DNA of 64,000 nucleotides from Hydrogenovibrio sp965140365 (GTDB taxonomy: Bacteria > Pseudomonadota > Gammaproteobacteria > Thiomicrospirales > Thiomicrospiraceae). Below, piece after piece: positions 59,286 to 64,000 of the stretch. The translations under genes were made by a program, and so were the position numbers. The first letter of the stretch is position 1, and each line of letters starts with the position of its first letter. The notes beneath the pieces are model-generated. The model was not told where the DNA came from, ran no database searches, and saw only the letters and a program-made list of their open reading frames with translations. The stretch lies in assembly GCA_965140365.1 (NCBI GenBank), contig OZ223196.1; one strand, given 5' to 3'.

Positions 59286-60281
59286 ATGAATACGGACAAA
59301 CACAAACCTGAAAAGGTCGACAAACAAGCTCTGGAAGAGGCTTTTGATTGGCTCATTAAGCTTGAAGCCCAGCCGGATGACGATGCCGTAAAGCAGGCCT
59401 GGTCAAATTGGGTGGAAAAGAGTGAGTCCCATCTTCAGGCCTGGCAAAAAGCCGAAAAAACCTGGCGTCTTACGGCACAATTGCCCAAGCTTGAACCACA
59501 AAAATCGCTTGCCTCCGCTTCGATAGCAGCAGCATCAAAAAGAACCCCAACCCCTTGGTCGCAACATAAAAAAAGTTGGTTTGCTCTAGGGATGGCCGCA
59601 TGCCTGGCGATTTTTACCTTGCCAACCCTGAAGTTGCACCTAACGGCCGATTACATCACCTCAACCGGAAAAATCCAGCAAATCGAACTCGAAGATGGCA
59701 GTAAAGTTTATTTAAGTGCAGCCAGTGCCATTGCAACCGACTTTCACGCCAATAAACGAACCGTTAAATTACTGGAAGGGCAAGCCTTCTTCGAAATCAC
59801 CCATAATGCGCAAAAGCCTTTTGTGGTCGAAATGGATGGTTTGCAAGTGACGGTGTTGGGAACCGCCTTTGATGTGCGGGAAAGTGATTCCGTGTATGCC
59901 ATTACCGTTCAAAACGGACAGGTTAGTATCGAATCACCGGCGCGGCAGGAGGATAATCGTTTCCAGCTGTCAGCCGGTCAGCGATTGACGGTGCAAAGAT
60001 CGACCGGTCAAACCCTATTGTCTAAAATTAATCCTCGTGATGTGGCGCTTTGGCGGGAAGGCGTTTTGTTCTTAGAAGAAACCACCGTTAAAGAAGCCAT
60101 TGAAATCTTACAACGCTATTATCCCGGTGAAATCGTATTAGCCGACTCAAGCATGGAATACAAAAAAATCACTGGGGTCTATAACCTAAAACAGCCGGAA
60201 AAGGCCTTACATGCTTTGGTAGCACCTTTCCAGGCTCATGTGCATCGTGTTCCCGAACTCATCAGCATCGTTACGCTCTGA
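59286..60281 (+). CDS. FecR/HasS-type anti-sigma regulator
   Basis: 331 residues: cytoplasmic N-terminal DUF4880-like domain (about 12-75; FDWLIKLEAQP...WQKAEKTWR), one membrane helix (WFALGMAACLAIFTLPTL), a periplasmic FecR domain (about 120-230; GQAFFEI, VLGTAFDVR) and a C-terminal STN-like region (KEAIEILQRYYPGEI). The FecR domain contacts the receptor signalling domain. Two 9/10 copies of the iterated palindrome (59393, 59435) read as QAW near the N-terminus. Confidence 0.92.
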   Translation: MNTDKHKPEKVDKQALEEAFDWLIKLEAQPDDDAVKQAWSNWVEKSESHLQAWQKAEKTWRLTAQLPKLEPQKSLASASIAAASKRTPTPWSQHKKSWFALGMAACLAIFTLPTLKLHLTADYITSTGKIQQIELEDGSKVYLSAASAIATDFHANKRTVKLLEGQAFFEITHNAQKPFVVEMDGLQVTVLGTAFDVRESDSVYAITVQNGQVSIESPARQEDNRFQLSAGQRLTVQRSTGQTLLSKINPRDVALWREGVLFLEETTVKEAIEILQRYYPGEIVLADSSMEYKKITGVYNLKQPEKALHALVAPFQAHVHRVPELISIVTL

Positions 60282-60331
60282 TATTTCGTAAATAACCCAT
60301 CATAATTTTTTATTTTTTTACATTTTCTTGT

Positions 60332-60360
60332 GAAAAAAATCGTCTGTCCTCTCGTCTTTA
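60332..60360 (+). promoter_or_regulatory. Candidate ECF-type promoter of the receptor gene
   Basis: GAAAAA-N17-TCTTTA resembles the FecI-type pattern (GGAAAT-N17-TCCTTT) and lies 58 bp upstream of the receptor start. Weak match, offered because of the sigma gene beside it. Confidence 0.25.
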
Positions 60361-60418
60361 AATAAAAAAGAAAATATTTCTCATTTATATTTAGGAAAAA
60401 TGAAGGACATTTGCCGAT

Positions 60419-63007
60419 ATGGGCGCAAGAAAAATTCAAATCATCAATGTCAGACTTTTAATTTTGGCATTGATACTGATTTTAAAACCTACGATGAGTT
60501 ATGCGGCGGGAAAAAATCAAGTCGTGAACTTCGACATTCCAGCCAAACCACTGGCTTCTGCATTAAAAGATTTTGCCCGCCAGTCCGGTTTGCAGGTTTC
60601 GCTGGACGCCAGCATTGTAGCTGGAAAGAACGCGACTGCAATTAAAGGAGAGCGTTTGCCTGGAGACGCGCTTTCGCAATTACTTTCCGGAAGCGGTTTG
60701 AAATGGCGTTACACCGATAATGGAACCATTTTGGTTGAAGCGCCGAAATCTCGTACCTCTATTCTAAGTGATGGCTCTACCGAACTCGGCACTGTTTTCG
60801 TTCAGGAAAAAGAAGACCTGCACCAACAGATATACGATGAACCCAGTAGTACAAGTATTATCGGACGTACTGAAATGGATCGAAACGGTCCTAGGCATGT
60901 CTCTGAAATTCTTCAAACTACGCCGGGCGTTGCAACGGTTACCAATGAACAAAATCCAGGCGTTGCCGTTCAAGTTCGTGGATTAAAAGACTTCGGTCGC
61001 GTCAATATGAATATTGACGGTATGCGCCAGAACTTTCAGCGTAGCGGACACCAGCAACGCAATGGCGAAATGTTTTTCGATACGGAGTTTCTTTCCATGG
61101 TTGAAATATCCAAGGGCCCCAGCTCCGATGTAGGGGGTGCGGGTGCAACCGGTGGTGTGGCAACCTTTAGAACCATAGAAGCCAATGATGTAATTGCCAG
61201 TGATGAGCGTATCGGTGGCCGTTTAAGAGCCAATACCGGCGTTGGTGGTTGGGCTAACGGGCAGGAACCTTCCGGCAGTTTGGCGTTAGCTGCCAGACCA
61301 ACTGAAAACACGGATGTTCTGTTGGCTTACAGCCAGAGAAATTCCAGCGAATATGAACCGGGAAAAGAAGGCAATGCCATTCGTACAACTGCTGGTTATG
61401 ACGTACCAGCTAATGTTGTCAATGGTACAGGCCAGGATATGGAATCTATTCTCTTTAAAGCTGGCTGGGACCTTACAGAATACCAACGTCTTAAATTTAC
61501 GTTTATCAATACTGAAGCAAATTATAAAGAAAGTGCTCAACAAAACAACAGCCAAGCCTACAAAGCTTATACGTGTACAAAACAGTTCTATATTGATGCA
61601 GGCTATTGTGACGATTTTGAATACGACCCCGAAGATGTCTATCCCATTTCCAGCACCAATAAAGTAAAAAACCAAAATTATGCTTTGGATTATCAATACC
61701 AAGGAAACAGTCCCTATATTGATCTGGCCGCTAAAGGCTACTTCGTTACCACTAAAAACGACTATGAAGCCGTCAGTCAAAGCGTCCACACCAAAACCCA
61801 GACCGATACCATTGGTGGTTTTGCTAAAAACAGCACCTACTTTGAATTGGGCGAACAAACCGATATGGATTGGTTGTTCGGTATTGAAGGGTTTCGGGAT
61901 ACCACAACGCCCTCAACAGATTCCACAACCCTAACCGGAGATCAGATTACAGCGGCAAATGGCGTTACGCCAAAAGGTAACCGTTATATTATCAGTGCTT
62001 TTACCAGCGCCTCTTTGCATTATTCCGATTGGCTGGAAGTTACGCCTGGCGTGCGTTACGACTATTATCGACTTTGGGGCGTGACAAATTATCAAACGCC
62101 TGGAAAAAACGATTATTACAGTGTGGATGTTGATCATACGCAAGGAAAATGGCTTCCGACGTTAGGAATCGCCGTTACACCTTGGCAGCCTTTGCAAATA
62201 TTTGCCAATGCAGGCCTAGGGTGGCGCCCTCCCGCCATTACCGAAACACTTATTTCTGGTGCAGCGCCCGGGCATTCCATTGCAGTCACCAGTTATCCTA
62301 ATTGGAATTTGAAGCCAGAAGAAACCCAAAGCTGGGAAGTCGGTTTCAACCTTAATTTTGATCGAATTTTTACGGCCAGAGACAGTTTTAAATTCAAGCT
62401 GGTGCACTTCAATTCCGATACTGAAAACTATATTTTTCTAGCCAGTGGCATTGGCACACCGGGTGCCAATATGCCAAGCCTGTTCAGTAGCATGTTTGCC
62501 AATTCTCTGGACACCATCACCTTTAAAGGCGAAGAGCTCAGTCTTAATTACGATGCCCGTGTTTGGTATACCGGTTTGGAAATCACCCGTATGGAACGTG
62601 AAGGCGATTTAGTAACCACTTACTATCCGGCAGGCGGGGCGCCCGATGAACATTATGTGAACAATTGGGTCGACTCTTCTATGTACTATCCATTGCCACC
62701 TGAATACACTGGCGCACTCACTTTGGGAACCCGTTTGTTTTCACAAACCGTCGATTTGGGAATGCAGCTTCGCTATACCGATAAATCCGGTTCTCCAACT
62801 GGAAAGGATTTTGAAACCTATGAATATATCGATTCATCTTGGGTACTCGATTTATATGGCGACTGGCAAATCAATCAAGATTTAAGTGCCGGCTTCAACC
62901 TCAAAAACGTAATGGATCGCCAATATATTATGGCCAGTGGTGATGCACTTGTTAAAACTTACGCTCCCGGACGAGCTCTAACCGCACATATGCAATGGAA
63001 CTTTTAA
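60419..63007 (+). CDS. TonB-dependent haem receptor, HasR-like, with STN signalling domain
   Basis: 862 residues: signal peptide (LILALILILKPTMSYAA), STN domain (about 35-110; FDIPAKPLASALKDFARQSG), TonB-box-like stretch (LGTVFVQEKED), plug (about 130-260) and 22-strand barrel ending in the terminal Phe. Haem receptor landmarks: plug-loop His211 in RSGHQQRN, the FRAP-like box WRPPAITE, His619 in the following loop (APGHS) and the NPNL-like box NWNLKPEE. By analogy with HasR, His211 and His619 would bind haem passed from the hemophore. STN plus neighbouring sigma and anti-sigma genes fit HasISR. The start is ATG 60419; no strong ribosome site. Confidence 0.9.
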   Translation: MGARKIQIINVRLLILALILILKPTMSYAAGKNQVVNFDIPAKPLASALKDFARQSGLQVSLDASIVAGKNATAIKGERLPGDALSQLLSGSGLKWRYTDNGTILVEAPKSRTSILSDGSTELGTVFVQEKEDLHQQIYDEPSSTSIIGRTEMDRNGPRHVSEILQTTPGVATVTNEQNPGVAVQVRGLKDFGRVNMNIDGMRQNFQRSGHQQRNGEMFFDTEFLSMVEISKGPSSDVGGAGATGGVATFRTIEANDVIASDERIGGRLRANTGVGGWANGQEPSGSLALAARPTENTDVLLAYSQRNSSEYEPGKEGNAIRTTAGYDVPANVVNGTGQDMESILFKAGWDLTEYQRLKFTFINTEANYKESAQQNNSQAYKAYTCTKQFYIDAGYCDDFEYDPEDVYPISSTNKVKNQNYALDYQYQGNSPYIDLAAKGYFVTTKNDYEAVSQSVHTKTQTDTIGGFAKNSTYFELGEQTDMDWLFGIEGFRDTTTPSTDSTTLTGDQITAANGVTPKGNRYIISAFTSASLHYSDWLEVTPGVRYDYYRLWGVTNYQTPGKNDYYSVDVDHTQGKWLPTLGIAVTPWQPLQIFANAGLGWRPPAITETLISGAAPGHSIAVTSYPNWNLKPEETQSWEVGFNLNFDRIFTARDSFKFKLVHFNSDTENYIFLASGIGTPGANMPSLFSSMFANSLDTITFKGEELSLNYDARVWYTGLEITRMEREGDLVTTYYPAGGAPDEHYVNNWVDSSMYYPLPPEYTGALTLGTRLFSQTVDLGMQLRYTDKSGSPTGKDFETYEYIDSSWVLDLYGDWQINQDLSAGFNLKNVMDRQYIMASGDALVKTYAPGRALTAHMQWNF

Positions 63008-63089
63008 TGAAAGGTTTTGAATACAGAAAAGGATTGAGAAAGGTTTGCAATCAGGCAGGCGTTGCCGCGCCCGCCTTATGCAAAAACGG

Positions 63090-63110
63090 CCTTGCATTTT
63101 GCAAGGTTTT
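63090..63110 (+). terminator. Hairpin between the haem receptor and hemophore genes
   Basis: CCTTGCA-TTT-TGCAAGG perfect 7-bp stem followed by only four T. A partial terminator or processing hairpin could let the hemophore be made at its own rate. A second short inverted repeat follows near 63116. Confidence 0.45.
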
Positions 63111-63271
63111 AACCGAGGCCATGTGGCCTTAAACGAATCGGTCGATTTTGATTAAACGTTAAAGCACGCCAATCTTTCACATTTATCGGAAATGAGATTG
63201 AGGTGAATTATAACGATTCTGTCAAAAAAGACCAAACTTTAGCCATTAACTTACTCAAAGGAGATTTAATT

Positions 63272-64000
63272 ATGGCGATTAATATCAATTACGGGGATTT
63301 TTCCGGAACAGGTGTAAACGGTCTTTCAGGCTATCTAAACTGGGTAGAAGCCAATTATTCTGATCCTGAACATGCCACGACGAGCGGTTTCAGCACCGCC
63401 GACTCTAGTTCAGTGACAGTTGGTTCAACAACCAGTGCCGCTTATGTTAACGACAATCAATATGCCGGTCAGAATGTTGATGCTTTGAACGATCCAGTCG
63501 TTTCTTGGGTTATTCAAGCTGGAGATGTTGCTGATGTCTGGAATGGAACCGGCTCAGAAATTGCAGCCAATACCTATACGCTGGACAATATTGCCTATAG
63601 CTTATTCAGTTCACCGGAACATACGCTGTGGGGAAACATTGAAAGCATCGATTTTGGTGTTGATTGGGCAACTGGCGGCGGTGAATATACCGTAACCGAT
63701 CCTCACTTAACTATCTCAAACATCAGTGATGCCGCCGATAACTACGGCCTATTGGATACCAACGCAAATGGTATTTACGATGCGGTTAACGATTATACCA
63801 ATGGTGATAACCTGACCCACAATATCGTATACGGTCTTATGGGTGGTCAAGGTGGTGCTGCCAGCACCGATGCTCTGCAGGATGCATTTGATGACTATGG
63901 TACCGAAGTCGAAGGAACAAATGTTGATGAAGAGTTCGATCCATACAATGCTCAAGATACCTTTATCTTGGGCGGCGGCGATGATCTTATCAATGCCGGT
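63272..64000 (+). CDS. hasA: HasA-type haem-binding hemophore with RTX-like tail, 3' end outside the window
   Basis: The frame is open from ATG 63272 (AAAGGAG 9 bp upstream) to the window edge: 243 codons. No signal peptide; N-terminus MAININYGDFSG matches HasA (Serratia begins MAFSVNY). Aligning with Serratia HasA gives His34 for His32, Tyr109 for Tyr75 (AYSLF for TYTLF) and His117 for His83 (SPEHTLWG for EPAHTLYG), so the haem site looks complete; an insertion of about 34 residues lies between the first His and the Tyr loop. The conserved THNIVYGLM is at the expected place. After about residue 215 an extension ends in DTFILGGGDDLINAG, the beginning of an RTX-type calcium-binding repeat, which ordinary 188-residue HasA lacks. 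Confidence 0.88.
   Translation, partial: MAININYGDFSGTGVNGLSGYLNWVEANYSDPEHATTSGFSTADSSSVTVGSTTSAAYVNDNQYAGQNVDALNDPVVSWVIQAGDVADVWNGTGSEIAANTYTLDNIAYSLFSSPEHTLWGNIESIDFGVDWATGGGEYTVTDPHLTISNISDAADNYGLLDTNANGIYDAVNDYTNGDNLTHNIVYGLMGGQGGAASTDALQDAFDDYGTEVEGTNVDEEFDPYNAQDTFILGGGDDLINAG

Noticed and set aside
60400..60420. Alternative start ATG 60400 for the haem receptor
   Set aside because: It is in a different frame from the receptor and would give a short unrelated peptide.
1..64000. tRNA genes, rRNA genes, CRISPR arrays, insertion sequences and prophage genes
   Set aside because: No T-arm-like GGTTCGAATCC blocks with matching acceptor stems, no regularly spaced direct repeats, and no transposase or phage proteins were seen.

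Overview
This window looks like a chromosomal stretch of a marine-type gammaproteobacterium. The hemCDXY cluster, the ackA/pta pair, trxA-rho, mutY-yggX, mnmC and a cis/trans fatty acid isomerase all fit that class. A sulfur-oxidising relative of Thiomicrospira/Hydrogenovibrio is my best guess, but no rRNA or other phylogenetic marker is present to prove it. No tRNA, rRNA, CRISPR array, insertion sequence or prophage was seen.

Layout. 1-6076: the 3' part of a giant type I-secreted adhesin (cadherin-like/VCBS, DUF4114, Ig-like, PA14, vWA, RTX and T1SS signal). It is followed by a pseudokinase-Sel1 protein (6203-7576). 7611-12008: an unknown protein, apt, argH, a thioredoxin-like lipoprotein and hemC. 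11995-15364: hemD, hemX and hemY. 15365-19420: a degenerate GGDEF membrane protein, the cytochrome-type fatty acid isomerase Cti and a small YjfB-like motility protein. 19517-24180: a YiaV/YiaW-like membrane pair, ackA and pta. 24255-29811: hemW, an AsmA-like protein, and a YeiH exporter with its divergent LysR regulator. 29924-33518: trmB, mutY, yggX and an EAL-HDOD protein. 33592-38435: ABM monooxygenase, hemE, SNase-like protein, rpmE2, rho and trxA. 38799-46178: uvrD, an orphan ABC ATPase, an AhpD-like protein, mnmC, an LPP20-like lipoprotein, a small membrane protein and a YfaZ-like protein. 46317-54850: a haem-sensing hybrid histidine kinase, a CinA-like protein, a BaiN-type flavoprotein, an unknown, OmpA-like protein, peroxiredoxin-glutaredoxin and glutathione reductase. 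55009-64000: an iron/haem uptake island.

The island carries Fur-box-like sequences and holds a frameshifted AraC regulator, an MFS exporter, a secreted DsrE-family protein with a small lipoprotein, a FecI/HasI-type sigma factor, a FecR/HasS-type anti-sigma, a HasR-like TonB receptor with an STN signalling domain, and, running off the right edge, a HasA-type hemophore. All three HasA haem-site residues are recognisable in it, and it appears to continue into an RTX repeat tail. The same genome makes its own haem (hemC, hemD, hemE, hemX and hemY are here), so the hemophore is more likely an iron-scavenging route than a rescue of haem auxotrophy.

The strongest unexplained signal is a 10-bp palindrome, CCAGGCCTGG, present in 16 exact copies where about 0.06 would be expected by chance. 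Nine copies lie in genes in the frame that reads Gln-Ala-Trp, three in the frame that reads Pro-Gly-Leu, and four form the heart of transcription terminators. This is the pattern of a DNA uptake sequence or a highly iterated palindrome. It thins out in the adhesin and in the haem-uptake island.
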